Position numbers and translations under genes: made by a program. The notes beneath the pieces were generated by a model. It searched no databases. It had not been told where the DNA came from and saw only the letters and a program-made list of their open reading frames with translations. A stretch of 64,000 nt of DNA from Thalassomonas haliotis (GTDB lineage Bacteria; Pseudomonadota; Gammaproteobacteria; Enterobacterales; Alteromonadaceae). The stretch spans positions 2,418,001 to 2,482,000 of the forward strand of contig NZ_CP059693.1 in the NCBI RefSeq assembly GCF_028657945.1, read 5' to 3'. Below, in pieces: positions 8,449 to 16,612 of the stretch (the stretch's first letter is position 1; each line of letters starts with the position of its first letter).

Positions 8449-9987
8449 TTACAGAAAGTAATTAAACTGCATAGAAAGCACATAGGCCTTGATGGAATAA
8501 TCTGCCTGATAACTTGAGTTGTAAAGGCGCGTATCCTGGGCATTATACTCATGATCCAATACGGAAGAGTCATCCATAAACATCATACCGGCGGCAAAGT
8601 CGGCACTCCATTTTTTCTGTGATTGGTAATGTAACCCTAAAGTGAGCCAGCTTCTGTCGTCGGACGGAATACGGGCGCTGCGGTACTTGCTGTCAACCGG
8701 TGAAAAGTCACGGGCGAAACCGGCTTTTAAGGTGTATTCATCCGAATATTGGTAGGTCGCTCCCAGGGCATAAGCCCAGGTGTTATGCCAGTATTCGGGA
8801 ATATAGCCGATATAACCTTTATTGTTTAAGTTCTCCGGCATCTGGGTGCTGGTGCTGATGGTTTTCTCACTTGCCTCATCGACATCCGACATTATGGTGA
8901 TATCGGTGAACTGGCTCCACTCGGTCCAGGTGGCGCTGAACTGGAAGGATAAAGCGTTATTGAACTGGTGATCCAAGCTGATCACTACGCTCTGTGGGGT
9001 ATGCAATTTAAGCTTGGACGCTTCTGTTTTAGGTACGTTGATTGCCTGTTTTCCGGTAGCTAAATCTATCGCCGGTAACTTTTGTCCGTTGACCACGCCG
9101 GTTATGGTCGGCACTGTCCAGTACTGCTCCGGGTTTTGGCTATAGGGTACATACTCGCCGCTGAGCGGGGTATTAGCAATTGTTGAGTCCCCTTTTAGGG
9201 TATAGTCAACTTCAGAGTGATAACTCAGGGCAAATTTAAGTTTTTCTGTGATGGCGTAATGTAAACCTAAGCTATAACCCGGTTGGATATCATCACCTTT
9301 TACCTGGTAAACACTGTCGCAATAGGCGTCTTGGGCAACATCAGTAAAAGCGCCGCCACTGAGTTGAGCGTAGGTGTTATTGATGTTTGCGCCCAACTCA
9401 CATAAACCGCCATGATCTTTATATTTGCTTAAAGTCCCTTTGGCATAATTAACGGCCAAAGCACCGCCGACGGATAATTTGTCCGTTAATTGATAACTGA
9501 GCGCTCCTTGCAGGGCTACGACGTCTAGTTCGGTTTTCTGGGCAAAATAACGGCCGACAAAATCATCGTCATAATCGCTTTTAGTGCCAAAAGGCACTGC
9601 CAGGGATAAGCCAAAGCCGAGTGTTTCAGTTAACGGCTGGTAGTAATGAAAGTGGGGGATAGCACTGATGCCGCCGATATCATCACTTTGCGGGCCGCTT
9701 ACCGGCATACCGGATGCACTGGCGGCCTGGGCATTGCGGTATTTGCCGTCGACATCTATCAGGTTGAGGCCAAAAGCATATTGCGCCTTTTTTAAATGGA
9801 TTAAGGCGGCGGGGTTGGTAAAACCGACACTGGCATCGGTAATTTGTGCGCCGCGCCCGGCATAGGCATTGCCCATGGCACTGGTGGACTGTTCATATAA
9901 TTTATAACCGGCGGCATTTACTCCGGCGGTTAAGGTGCTGGAAATTGCCGCTGCGATTAAAGCAAGGCTTATCTTATTATTGGTCAT
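8449..9987 (-). CDS. fadL: FadL/OmpP1-family long-chain fatty acid outer-membrane transporter
   Basis: 512 residues with a signal peptide (ISLALIAAAISSTLTAGVNA). The mature N terminus, AGYKLYEQSTSAMGNAYAGR, followed by TNPAAL, is the hallmark of the FadL hatch region. The rest is amphipathic beta strands, and the protein ends NYFL with an aromatic residue near the C terminus, as outer-membrane barrels do. It carries long-chain fatty acids or other hydrophobic compounds across the outer membrane. A FadR-like operator lies about 50 bp upstream (10037-10053), which fits fatty-acid control. Confidence 0.9.
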   Translation of the reverse strand: MTNNKISLALIAAAISSTLTAGVNAAGYKLYEQSTSAMGNAYAGRGAQITDASVGFTNPAALIHLKKAQYAFGLNLIDVDGKYRNAQAASASGMPVSGPQSDDIGGISAIPHFHYYQPLTETLGFGLSLAVPFGTKSDYDDDFVGRYFAQKTELDVVALQGALSYQLTDKLSVGGALAVNYAKGTLSKYKDHGGLCELGANINNTYAQLSGGAFTDVAQDAYCDSVYQVKGDDIQPGYSLGLHYAITEKLKFALSYHSEVDYTLKGDSTIANTPLSGEYVPYSQNPEQYWTVPTITGVVNGQKLPAIDLATGKQAINVPKTEASKLKLHTPQSVVISLDHQFNNALSFQFSATWTEWSQFTDITIMSDVDEASEKTISTSTQMPENLNNKGYIGYIPEYWHNTWAYALGATYQYSDEYTLKAGFARDFSPVDSKYRSARIPSDDRSWLTLGLHYQSQKKWSADFAAGMMFMDDSSVLDHEYNAQDTRLYNSSYQADYSIKAYVLSMQFNYFL

Positions 9988-10036
9988 TAAATCGTTATTT
10001 TTAGAGTAAATGCTTAAAGTGGCGGCAATATAGCTA

Positions 10037-10053
10037 AACTGGTCGGATTTGTA
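10037..10053 (-). promoter_or_regulatory. Candidate FadR operator upstream of fadL
   Basis: AACTGGTCGGATTTGTA agrees with the E. coli FadR consensus AGCTGGTCCGAYNTGTT at about 14 of 17 positions (from memory of the consensus). It ends 50 bp before the fadL start, a position where binding would affect transcription. The rest of 9988-10299 shows nothing else I can name. Confidence 0.5.
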
Positions 10054-10299
10054 AAAAGAAGATAGCGGCAGGGCAGGTGAGCGCTGCTATTTTGCCCTGA
10101 AAGGTTTTAAATAATGAGCAAGTGTTTAAAATAAAATCAGCAGCTTAACTTTGGCTGGTTATGAAGGTTTTTTGCAGGTGACAGCAGTTTAAGGGAAGGG
10201 GAGCAAAAACACCTGGTTTTTTCCATTATCTTAGTGCAAATGCCTTTAAACTCTTACCTACTGGTCTAGACTTTTCTAAACAAGAAAAAGGAAGCGATT

Positions 10300-10869
10300 A
10301 TGCCCTTAATACGAAAATCTACCGCTATTATCTTAACCTTAACTTATGCCTTGGCCGGTTGCGCTTCTATGGGCGACGGCACTAAGGCGGAAAAACAGCA
10401 GCAAATCCTTAAAATGAAAGAGACGGTGTTAACGCAACTGTTTGCGAAAAAGCCGGATACCCGGGCGCAAATTAATGCCGCCCCCGGATATGCGGTTTTT
10501 AGCAATGCCAGTGTTAATTTATTATTGGTGTCGGCAGGCACAGGTTATGGCGTGGTAAAAAACCGTGGTAGCGGCCACTACACCTATATGAATATGGCCG
10601 AAGGTGGTGTTGGTTTAGGTTTGGGGGCGAAAGATTATCGCCTGGTTATGGTTTTTCACCATAGCGAGGCGATAAATGACTTTATAAACAGCGGCTGGAG
10701 TTTTGGCGGTCATGCCGATGCTGCCGCCAAAGCCGCTGGTAAAGGGGCATCGGTGGAAGGTGAAGCCCATTATGGTGATGTAACTGTATATTCTTTTACC
10801 GAAAGCGGATTAGCCTTACAAGCGACGGTGAAAGGCATTAAGTTCTGGCAGGATAAAGCCCTCAATTAA
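10300..10869 (+). CDS. SYLF/YSC84-domain lipoprotein
   Basis: 189 residues. A lipoprotein signal peptide ends in the lipobox LAGC (Cys near residue 21). The remainder fits the SYLF (YSC84) lipid-binding family: AAPGYAVFSNASVNLLLVSAG, a Gly-rich GEGGVGLG-like stretch (AEGGVGLGLGAKDYRLVMVF) and a C-terminal SFTESGLALQATVKG segment. It is probably anchored to the periplasmic face of a membrane and may bind phosphoinositide-like or other lipids. AAGGAAG precedes the ATG. It is convergent with the universal stress gene. Confidence 0.85.
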   Translation: MPLIRKSTAIILTLTYALAGCASMGDGTKAEKQQQILKMKETVLTQLFAKKPDTRAQINAAPGYAVFSNASVNLLLVSAGTGYGVVKNRGSGHYTYMNMAEGGVGLGLGAKDYRLVMVFHHSEAINDFINSGWSFGGHADAAAKAAGKGASVEGEAHYGDVTVYSFTESGLALQATVKGIKFWQDKALN

Positions 10870-10913
10870 CCCTTTAAGTGATCAAGAAGGCTCTGCTGTT
10901 GGTTTATAAACCC

Positions 10914-11789
10914 TTACAAGCCAAGCACCAAAACGTCTTTTTTGCTGATATGCAGTACCTGCTCACAGGTATTGCCGATCACTTTGCCGCTCATGGCACT
11001 TTTCCCCATGCTACCGATGATGATCACTCCGGCATTGATTTTTTGCGCCAAACCTGTGATCACTTTATCGGAGGAGCCAATTTTTATGTGCTGGTGCTGC
11101 TCGGTAATCTGGTATGGTTCAAGCAAAACTCCCGCGGTTTCTTTGGCCAGCGCCGTGGATTTTTGGGCATACTCTTCAGGGTCGATAAAGCCGGTATCGG
11201 ATAATACTTTAGGCGGGGAAATCGCAAAGCAGCAATGAAGTTCCATGGCCATTTTGTCGGCGAAATCGCGGGAAAATTCCAGCAGCTTTTTATTCAGTTG
11301 CTGTTTCTCTGTACTGCTGGCGAGAAAATCCAGTGCCAGTAAAATAGCACCGGCGCCTTTACGTTCTTTTTCCACGACAATATAAGAAGGGATTTGGCTT
11401 TTGCGCAGTAATAACCAGTCGGAGGGGGTATAAAAAAGGGTTTCACTGCGATGGCCCCGTTTGACATAAAAATTATATTCGTGTGTTTGGCAATGCTCCA
11501 AAATGGAGTCAACGAAATATTTGCTCCAGATGATTTCGTGGCTGATTAACACTGTATTGATGTAGGGCTTGGCATAGTCTTGCCACCAGAGTTCTTTTTG
11601 CTCAATAATTTTCTCTTTGATATGGATATTTTCCATCATGCCGAAAACATTGTTGAGCCAGCTTAACTCCTGATAGCAACAAATTAAGACATGAACTCTT
11701 GCCCTGAGTTTTTCAGCCATCAAAACCGCTCTTTCTAAGGCGTATTGGTCCTCTTGATCCTGCTCCAGAATAACAAGAATTTTTTTCAT
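10914..11789 (-). CDS. Tandem universal stress protein (UspA-type)
   Basis: 291 residues made of two Usp modules, as in UspE. The first begins MKKILVILEQDQEDQYALERA and has lost its nucleotide-binding glycines. The second (about 148-291) ends IIIGSMGKSAMSGKVIGNTC, which matches the ATP-binding pattern G-x2-G-x9-G-(S/T/N) before a final VLVLGL strand. The likely role is cytoplasmic stress or starvation survival. There is no operon partner. The 250-bp upstream gap is AT-rich. Confidence 0.85.
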   Translation of the reverse strand: MKKILVILEQDQEDQYALERAVLMAEKLRARVHVLICCYQELSWLNNVFGMMENIHIKEKIIEQKELWWQDYAKPYINTVLISHEIIWSKYFVDSILEHCQTHEYNFYVKRGHRSETLFYTPSDWLLLRKSQIPSYIVVEKERKGAGAILLALDFLASSTEKQQLNKKLLEFSRDFADKMAMELHCCFAISPPKVLSDTGFIDPEEYAQKSTALAKETAGVLLEPYQITEQHQHIKIGSSDKVITGLAQKINAGVIIIGSMGKSAMSGKVIGNTCEQVLHISKKDVLVLGL

Positions 11790-11963
11790 TACCGGCTCTT
11801 TTCAGATGGTTTCATATGCTAGTAATTATAGTCACCGAGTTCAATATTCGCTTGCCCGAGTATGACTTTGCTTTGGCCGATAACTTGATCGACATCAAAC
11901 ATTCATTTTTTTTTCATTTAATGTCATGAATATATAGTATTTTAACCTTATATTAACACTGCT

Positions 11964-11984
11964 CATACAAAAAGAGTTTGTATG
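11964..11984. promoter_or_regulatory. Perfect inverted repeat upstream of the four-repeat secreted protein
   Basis: CATACAAA (11964-11971) and TTTGTATG (11977-11984) are perfect 8-bp arms with a 5-base centre, 57 bp before the ATG at 12041. The length and symmetry fit a dimeric repressor operator; the regulator is unknown. Confidence 0.4.
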
Positions 11985-12040
11985 AAGCGATATTGCTTTA
12001 ATGACGTAAAGCGAATTTAATAAATTTTTAAGGATATAAA

Positions 12041-12775
12041 ATGAGAAGTTATTTATCAGCATTGAGTTTGGCGCTTATGGTTTCTACCACCAGTTATGCA
12101 CAAGGCCTTTCCTATGAAACCTTTGCTGTAGATGCCAGTGAAATTTTAGAGACGGCAAGGGAAATACAGGCACAAACAGGTCCTGCCTATCTGGTTAATG
12201 GTGCGATCAGCTGTAGTGAATTTGCTAAAGAATTTCCTCCTTACGGCGCCGACACGGATTGCCAACTGACCCTGGGCAGTGAAACAAGGGCAATTGAAAG
12301 CCCGGAGAAACTATTATCTGCATTAAAACAGATCAAACCTATGACCGGACCAGCCTATTCTTTTGATGCAAATTTTAGCGCCTCTTCCGTCAGTCAGGAA
12401 GTACCGCCTTACCAGGTGAATGACAAAGCCGAAATTATCGTGGCGGCTTATATTCCCTCACAAGAAATCCTGGCGGCATCGCGCAAAATACAAGCGCAAA
12501 GCGGCACGGCTTATCTGGTTCAGGGACGTTTGAATTGTACCGAGATAGTTCAGGAGGTGCCGCCATATGAAAGCGAGCAAAGCTGTCAGGTGACGCTGGA
12601 AAATTATTCTGTCCAGGTTCAGGATCCATCAGAGATCCTAAAAGCCCTACAGCAGATTAAAGCGCCGAGCGGACCTTATTATTCGTTTGAAGCGGACTTT
12701 ACCGCAAGCTCAGTTATGCCTATGTTTCCTCCGTACCAAGCGCTTGAAACCGTTAAGTTAGCACTGTTTAAATAA
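12041..12775 (+). CDS. Secreted protein of four ~50-residue repeats (A-B-A-B), unknown function
   Basis: 244 residues with a signal peptide (YLSALSLALMVSTTSYAQG). The mature part is four related units sharing the pattern (E/K)(I/L)LxAxxxI, then a G with Y three residues later, and ending PPY. Units 1 and 3 (AREIQAQTGPAYLVNG, SRKIQAQSGTAYLVQG) each hold two cysteines (SCSEF..DCQLTL; NCTEI..SCQVTL). Units 2 and 4 (KQIKPMTGPAYSF, QQIKAPSGPYYSF) have none but share a SASSV-type strand. The gene looks like two rounds of duplication. AAGGA precedes the ATG. It stands alone between a palindromic upstream element and its own terminator. Not a family I recognise; the periplasm or outside is the likely location. 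Confidence 0.75.
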   Translation: MRSYLSALSLALMVSTTSYAQGLSYETFAVDASEILETAREIQAQTGPAYLVNGAISCSEFAKEFPPYGADTDCQLTLGSETRAIESPEKLLSALKQIKPMTGPAYSFDANFSASSVSQEVPPYQVNDKAEIIVAAYIPSQEILAASRKIQAQSGTAYLVQGRLNCTEIVQEVPPYESEQSCQVTLENYSVQVQDPSEILKALQQIKAPSGPYYSFEADFTASSVMPMFPPYQALETVKLALFK

Positions 12776-12804
12776 CGGCAAGCGATTTTATTTGCTGTTT
12801 GATA

Positions 12805-12849
12805 CCTGGCATTAAGCCGCGTTTCATAGGCGGCTGATGCCGGGGTTTT
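12805..12849 (+). terminator. Terminator after the four-repeat protein
   Basis: CCTGGCAT (12805-12812) faces ATGCCGGG (12837-12844) with an inner GCCGC/GGCGGC stem, followed by TTTTAATT. Confidence 0.6.
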
Positions 12850-12936
12850 AATTATATTTCACATCTGCTTGATTGATGGCTGATCTGTCATGGACATTTA
12901 ATTAAAGTAAGAAAAACTTTTACGGAAAAGAGCAAT

Positions 12937-13596
12937 ATGATGCAACTGGTGATCGGCAATAAAAATTACTCCTCCTGGTCATTACGGCCCTGGTTATTAC
13001 TGCAACATTTCAAGTTGTCCTTTGCAGAGCTGCATATCAGTTTAGGTGCGGCCGATATGCATGCACAAATGGCCCCTTTTTGTCCCAATTATAAAGTTCC
13101 GGTTTTACTTGATGGCCCTGTCAAAGTGTGGGACTCACTGGCGATCTGTGAGTATATTAACGAGCAATATTTAAACGGCGCAGCCTGGCCAGAAGACGTT
13201 CGGCAACGTGCCCTGGCGCGGTCGGTTTGCGCCGAAATGCATTCGGGCTTTACCCACCTGAGGGCAAGCCTGCCGATGAACTGTCGGCGCACACCGGCTG
13301 CAGTTGATATGTGCGATGGGGTAAAGGCAGATATAAAGCGTATTATTGAAATATGGCAGCAATGTTTATCGTTATGTGGCAATCACACCGGTGAGCAGGC
13401 TAACTTTCTGTTCGGCCAGTTCAGTATTGCCGATGCCGTGTTTATGCCTGTGGTTTCACGTTTTCACCGTTATCAGATTTCGGTGCCGGAAGATGTCAGG
13501 CAATACATGGAGCTTATGCTGAATTTGCCGGCATATCAGCACTGGTTGCAAGCTGCGGTTCATGAAAGTGAAACCATTGCCGGGGCAGAAGTTTAA
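12937..13596 (+). CDS. Glutathione S-transferase family protein
   Basis: 219 residues. The N-terminal thioredoxin-like domain starts LVIGNKNYSSWSLRPWLLLQ, continues to the cis-proline YKVPVLLDG, and the DSLAICEYINEQY glutathione-binding motif follows. The all-helical C-terminal domain includes the FSIADAVFMPVVSRF segment with the conserved capping Asp. The Ser-Ser-Trp-Ser active-site region suggests a serine-type GST. It is probably cytoplasmic; the substrate is unknown. Convergent with the TetR gene. Confidence 0.85.
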   Translation: MMQLVIGNKNYSSWSLRPWLLLQHFKLSFAELHISLGAADMHAQMAPFCPNYKVPVLLDGPVKVWDSLAICEYINEQYLNGAAWPEDVRQRALARSVCAEMHSGFTHLRASLPMNCRRTPAAVDMCDGVKADIKRIIEIWQQCLSLCGNHTGEQANFLFGQFSIADAVFMPVVSRFHRYQISVPEDVRQYMELMLNLPAYQHWLQAAVHESETIAGAEV

Positions 13597-13626
13597 TCTC
13601 AGTTACTGCCTGAGCATATGTCCTGA

Positions 13627-13647
13627 GCACTTACCCGGAATAAGTGC
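13627..13647. terminator. Hairpin between convergent GST and TetR genes
   Basis: GCACTTA (13627-13633) and TAAGTGC (13641-13647) with a 7-base loop. There is no T-run, so termination is only a possibility. Confidence 0.3.
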
Positions 13648-13700
13648 CTGGAGAAATAGCCGGTGTTGCTGCTCAACATAAAGCGGCTCCGGCGGCTGTT

Positions 13701-14282
13701 TTAAACGCAAACATCTTGAAAGAGCTGATCTGCCAGTTGCTGTAATATCGCCGTTTCAGGCGTGGTTTGGGCAAAGGTGCGCAGGCCGTAAATGCCCAGG
13801 ACAAAATAGCGTCCCAGGTGTGCGCAATCCCTTTGCTTGCCAAGTTCGCCGTTGGCCTGGGCCTGACTGAATTTTTCTGTGATGGCTTGTTGCCAGCCGC
13901 CGAGGTTGGCGGTGATCATGGCTTGTATCTCTTCATCCTGGGAGGCGATTTCGTTGAGGGCCCGGGTCAACAAACAGGCCTGGGGTACGCCTGTGTTTAA
14001 ACATTCGCTCACTATGCTGTCGAGGTAGTTTTTTAGCTGGGATAAAACCGTGCCTTTATCGGAAAAAAAACCTTGCAGTTCGGCTGTTCTGTCTTGCTGG
14101 TATTGGTCTAGTGCCGCCAGCAATAAGCCGCGTTTATTATCAAAAGCGCAATAAATGGAGCCAGGATGCAACCCCGTGGCTTTGGTCAAATCCTGCATAC
14201 TGGTTTTAGCGTAACCTTTCTGCATAAAAGCATGCATGGCCGCTCTTAGTACTTGTTCGCGATCAAACTCGGCGTTTCTCAT
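13701..14282 (-). CDS. TetR/AcrR-family transcriptional repressor
   Basis: 193 residues. The N-terminal helix-turn-helix reads AMHAFMQKGYAKTSMQDLTKATGLHPGSIYCAFDNK, the usual TetR recognition unit, and the ligand domain follows. It is divergent from nemA with a 141-bp gap that holds three near-identical palindromes. By analogy with NemR/NemA it probably represses both itself and nemA until an electrophile or other ligand releases it (inference). Cys97 and Cys105 lie close together (ECLNTGVPQACLL) and might serve as a redox switch. Confidence 0.85.
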   Translation of the reverse strand: MRNAEFDREQVLRAAMHAFMQKGYAKTSMQDLTKATGLHPGSIYCAFDNKRGLLLAALDQYQQDRTAELQGFFSDKGTVLSQLKNYLDSIVSECLNTGVPQACLLTRALNEIASQDEEIQAMITANLGGWQQAITEKFSQAQANGELGKQRDCAHLGRYFVLGIYGLRTFAQTTPETAILQQLADQLFQDVCV

Positions 14283-14345
14283 TGGTCATTTTATCCGTAG
14301 TGCCCGGCAATATTGCCACCCTTGTTCCCGGTTATTGTACTTAAA

Positions 14346-14415
14346 TTTGAACAGGCATTCAAAAATAATACTTGAATAGTCATTCAAGAAAGCGTATCTT
14401 GAACGCATATTCAAG
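14346..14415. promoter_or_regulatory. Three 18-bp palindromic operators between the TetR gene and nemA
   Basis: TTTGAACAGGCATTCAAA (14346-14363), CTTGAATAGTCATTCAAG (14371-14388) and CTTGAACGCATATTCAAG (14398-14415) share TTGAA-N8-TTCAA with identical arm spacing. They repeat every 25 and 27 bp. The middle copy has perfect 7-bp arms. The symmetry, number and position point to binding by the adjacent TetR protein. Confidence 0.75.
14372..14400 (+). promoter_or_regulatory. Candidate nemA promoter within the operators
   Basis: TTGAAT (14372-14377) and TATCTT (14395-14400) are spaced by exactly 17 bp and lie about 25-30 bp before nemA. The second and third palindromes overlap the -35 and -10 elements, so bound repressor would block polymerase. 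Confidence 0.45.
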
Positions 14416-14423
14416 AAAGAGAG

Positions 14424-15473
14424 ATGGTTATGACAGACAATTTATTTCAACCTTATGCGTTAAATAACACCCTTGAGCTCAACAACCGTATTTTGATGGC
14501 ACCACTGACCCGTTGTATGGCGGATGACGATCTGGTGCCGACTCAAGCCATGGCGGATTATTATGGCCGCCGTACCGATGCCGGACTGATCATTTCCGAA
14601 GCGGTTATTATCCGCCCCGATGCCCAGGGTTACCCCAATACCCCGGGGTTATTCACGCCCGAACAAATTCAGGGCTGGTTAAAGGTGACCGATGCAGTCC
14701 ATAAAAATGGCGGTAAAATTTTCGCCCAGCTATGGCATACCGGCCGGGTGGCGCATCCTCACTTTTTTGGCGGCGGTGAGGTGCTGGCACCTTCTGCTAT
14801 TGGTGTCGAAGGCTCGGTGCCAAGAATGCGTGAACTGACTTACCAGACGCCTAAAGCCGTTAGCCACCAGGAAATAGCCCAGTTGGTGAAAGATTATGCC
14901 CAGGCGGCGGCCAATGCCATAGATGCCGGCTTTGACGGCGTAGAAATTCATGGCGCGAACGGTTATTTAATCGATCAGTTTTTACATTATGACAGTAATG
15001 TGCGCAGCGATGAGTATGGCGCCAGCCCTGAAAACATGATCCGCTTTGCCCTGCAAGTGGTTGATGCGATCACCGGCCGTATCGGCAATGACAGAACCGC
15101 ACTGCGCATCAGCCCGGGGGCTTATTTTAACATGGCCGGGGACAGCCGGGACCGCGACGTATTTGATCTGCTGCTGGCAGAGCTTGAGCAAAGGGAGTTG
15201 GCCTTTTTACATATAGGCATTTTCGATGACAGCATGGAGTTTGATTACCTTGGCGGCCGGGCCTCAAGTTATGTGCGTGCCAATTACCGCAATACTCTAG
15301 TCGGGGTGGGCAGCTATAGTGCAGAAAGCGCCAGTGCCGCTATCGGCGAGGACAAGTTTGACTTAATCGCCATCGGTAGACCTTTTATTGCCAATCCTGA
15401 CTATGTCGCTAAAGTACGTACCGGTGAAGCGTTAACCGCTTATTCAGATGATATGCTTGCCAGCCTGGTTTAG
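14424..15473 (+). CDS. nemA: Old yellow enzyme-type alkene reductase
   Basis: 349 residues, full length. FMN- and substrate-site motifs are visible: MAPLTRCMA near the N terminus, ISEAVIIRPDAQGYPNTPGL, QLWHTGRVAHP, EIHGANGYLIDQFLH with the ligand-binding His-Gly-Ala-Asn, and DLIAIGRPFIANPDYVAK at the C-terminal phosphate site. The family (NemA) reduces activated C=C bonds and nitro compounds with NADPH in the cytoplasm. Two starts are possible, 14424 and 14430; the GAGAG before them fits the second slightly better. Control by the divergent TetR gene is likely. Confidence 0.92.
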   Translation: MVMTDNLFQPYALNNTLELNNRILMAPLTRCMADDDLVPTQAMADYYGRRTDAGLIISEAVIIRPDAQGYPNTPGLFTPEQIQGWLKVTDAVHKNGGKIFAQLWHTGRVAHPHFFGGGEVLAPSAIGVEGSVPRMRELTYQTPKAVSHQEIAQLVKDYAQAAANAIDAGFDGVEIHGANGYLIDQFLHYDSNVRSDEYGASPENMIRFALQVVDAITGRIGNDRTALRISPGAYFNMAGDSRDRDVFDLLLAELEQRELAFLHIGIFDDSMEFDYLGGRASSYVRANYRNTLVGVGSYSAESASAAIGEDKFDLIAIGRPFIANPDYVAKVRTGEALTAYSDDMLASLV

Positions 15474-15556
15474 TAAAGGGCAGAGCACTAGCTGACAGGG
15501 CCTTGAGTCCTGGAACAACAAGTTTTCAGATTATCCCGTCCAATCACTCATTAAAG

Positions 15557-15589
15557 CCGGCAATTCATCCTGGATGAATTGCCGGTTTT
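15557..15589 (+). terminator. Strong terminator after nemA
   Basis: CCGGCAATTCATC (15557-15569) pairs over 13 bp with GATGAATTGCCGG (15573-15585), with a 3-base loop and then TTTTATT. Confidence 0.85.
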
Positions 15590-15665
15590 ATTCATTAATT
15601 GTGCAATCTTTTCTTATCCTGAGATAAGCGGACACTTTTACATAAAAAGGAGGATCGCTTAACGA

Positions 15666-15732
15666 CTACTCCCTTTGAGGGCGGCGACGGGATAATACTA
15701 ATCCGGTTAAGGTTAATATTAATAAAGCACTA
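15666..15732 (-). pseudogene. Severed 3' end of a PEP-CTERM gene (membrane anchor and Arg tail)
   Basis: Read on the minus strand and joined to the codons on the other side of the IS, this segment gives SALLILTLTGLVLSRRRPQRE and a TAG stop at 15666-15668. It is a textbook PEP-CTERM hydrophobic helix plus basic tail. Removing the IS and one TA copy restores one frame with the gene at 16602-17084, ending VPEPGASALLILTLTGLV and so on (about 178 residues in all). Confidence 0.85.
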
Positions 15733-16612
15733 GGGCGTGTTGATCTTTTGAGAAGGAATTTTGAACAGCATGGTGAAACGTTATAATTCATTTCGCCAAA
15801 AACCAATTACAACATAATCACCATGCTAAGAACTATGTTAACAGATGCCATATGGCAGAAGCTATCCCAATTAATGCGACACAGCGGCAGGGTTTACAAT
15901 AAACCTGAGCATAGAATGACATTTGAAGGCATTCTTTATCGGATGAGGACGGGCTTACCCTGGCGTGATTTACCTTCGGACTTTGGTCATTGGAATACGG
16001 TATTTCGTCGCTTTAACTTATGGTCGAAGAAAGGGATTATAGACTTGTTATTCAAGTGTTTATCTAAAAACTCCGATGTGGAGTGGTTGTTTCTTGATGG
16101 GACTATTGTTCGTGCTCATCAACATAGCAGCGGTGCAGCTTCAAAAGATAACCAAGCCATTGGAAAAAGCCGAGGCGGTAATTCTACTAAAATTCACCTT
16201 GCTGTAGATAGTTGTGGATTACCCGTATATTTTGAGTTGTCCGGAGGGCAAATTAATGACGTCAGTCATGCAAATTCCTTGATAACTCATTCGCCACAAT
16301 CTGAATATGTGGTTGCAGATAAAGGCTATGATAGCGAAGCTGTTAGAAAATGCAGCGAAAATAACGGTGCAATCTCAGTCATACCGCGCAGGAAAAATAG
16401 CAAAAAAGGTAATGAAGAGATGGACTGGTGCCTATATAAGTATCGGCATCTCGTTGAAAATGCTTTTGCCAGAATAAAACATTTTCGAGCAATAGCAACA
16501 AGATACGATAAATTAGAGCAGAACTATGCCAGCATGGTTAATCTGGCATTTGCTATGATGTGGTTACCAATGTGGATTGACTAAGTTGTGAACACGAAAG
16601 ATCAACACACCC
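15733..16612 (+). mobile_element. IS5-family insertion sequence (IS427-like), complete
   Basis: 880 bp bounded by inverted repeats GGGCGTGTTGATCTTT (left) and, read inward from the right end, GGGTGTGTTGATCTTT, which differ at one position. A TA dinucleotide flanks both sides (15731-15732 and 16613-16614), the duplication expected for this IS5 subgroup. It holds one intact transposase gene. It lies inside a PEP-CTERM gene on the opposite strand. The intact ends and frame suggest a recent insertion. Confidence 0.9.
15823..16584 (+). CDS. IS5-family DDE transposase
   Basis: 253 residues in one open frame. The N-terminal domain has MTFEGILYRMRTGLPWRDLP and GHWNTVFRRFNLW, typical of IS5-type transposases. 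The catalytic triad lies in FLDGTIVRAHQ (first Asp), VVADKGYDSEAVR (second Asp) and RHLVENAFARIKHFRAIATR (Glu with the K/R box). No frameshift is needed, so the element may still be active. Confidence 0.92.
   Translation: MLRTMLTDAIWQKLSQLMRHSGRVYNKPEHRMTFEGILYRMRTGLPWRDLPSDFGHWNTVFRRFNLWSKKGIIDLLFKCLSKNSDVEWLFLDGTIVRAHQHSSGAASKDNQAIGKSRGGNSTKIHLAVDSCGLPVYFELSGGQINDVSHANSLITHSPQSEYVVADKGYDSEAVRKCSENNGAISVIPRRKNSKKGNEEMDWCLYKYRHLVENAFARIKHFRAIATRYDKLEQNYASMVNLAFAMMWLPMWID

Noticed and set aside
10256-10272. Second FadR-like site before the SYLF gene (CTGGTCTAGAC)
   Set aside because: An extra base between the half-motifs breaks the consensus spacing.
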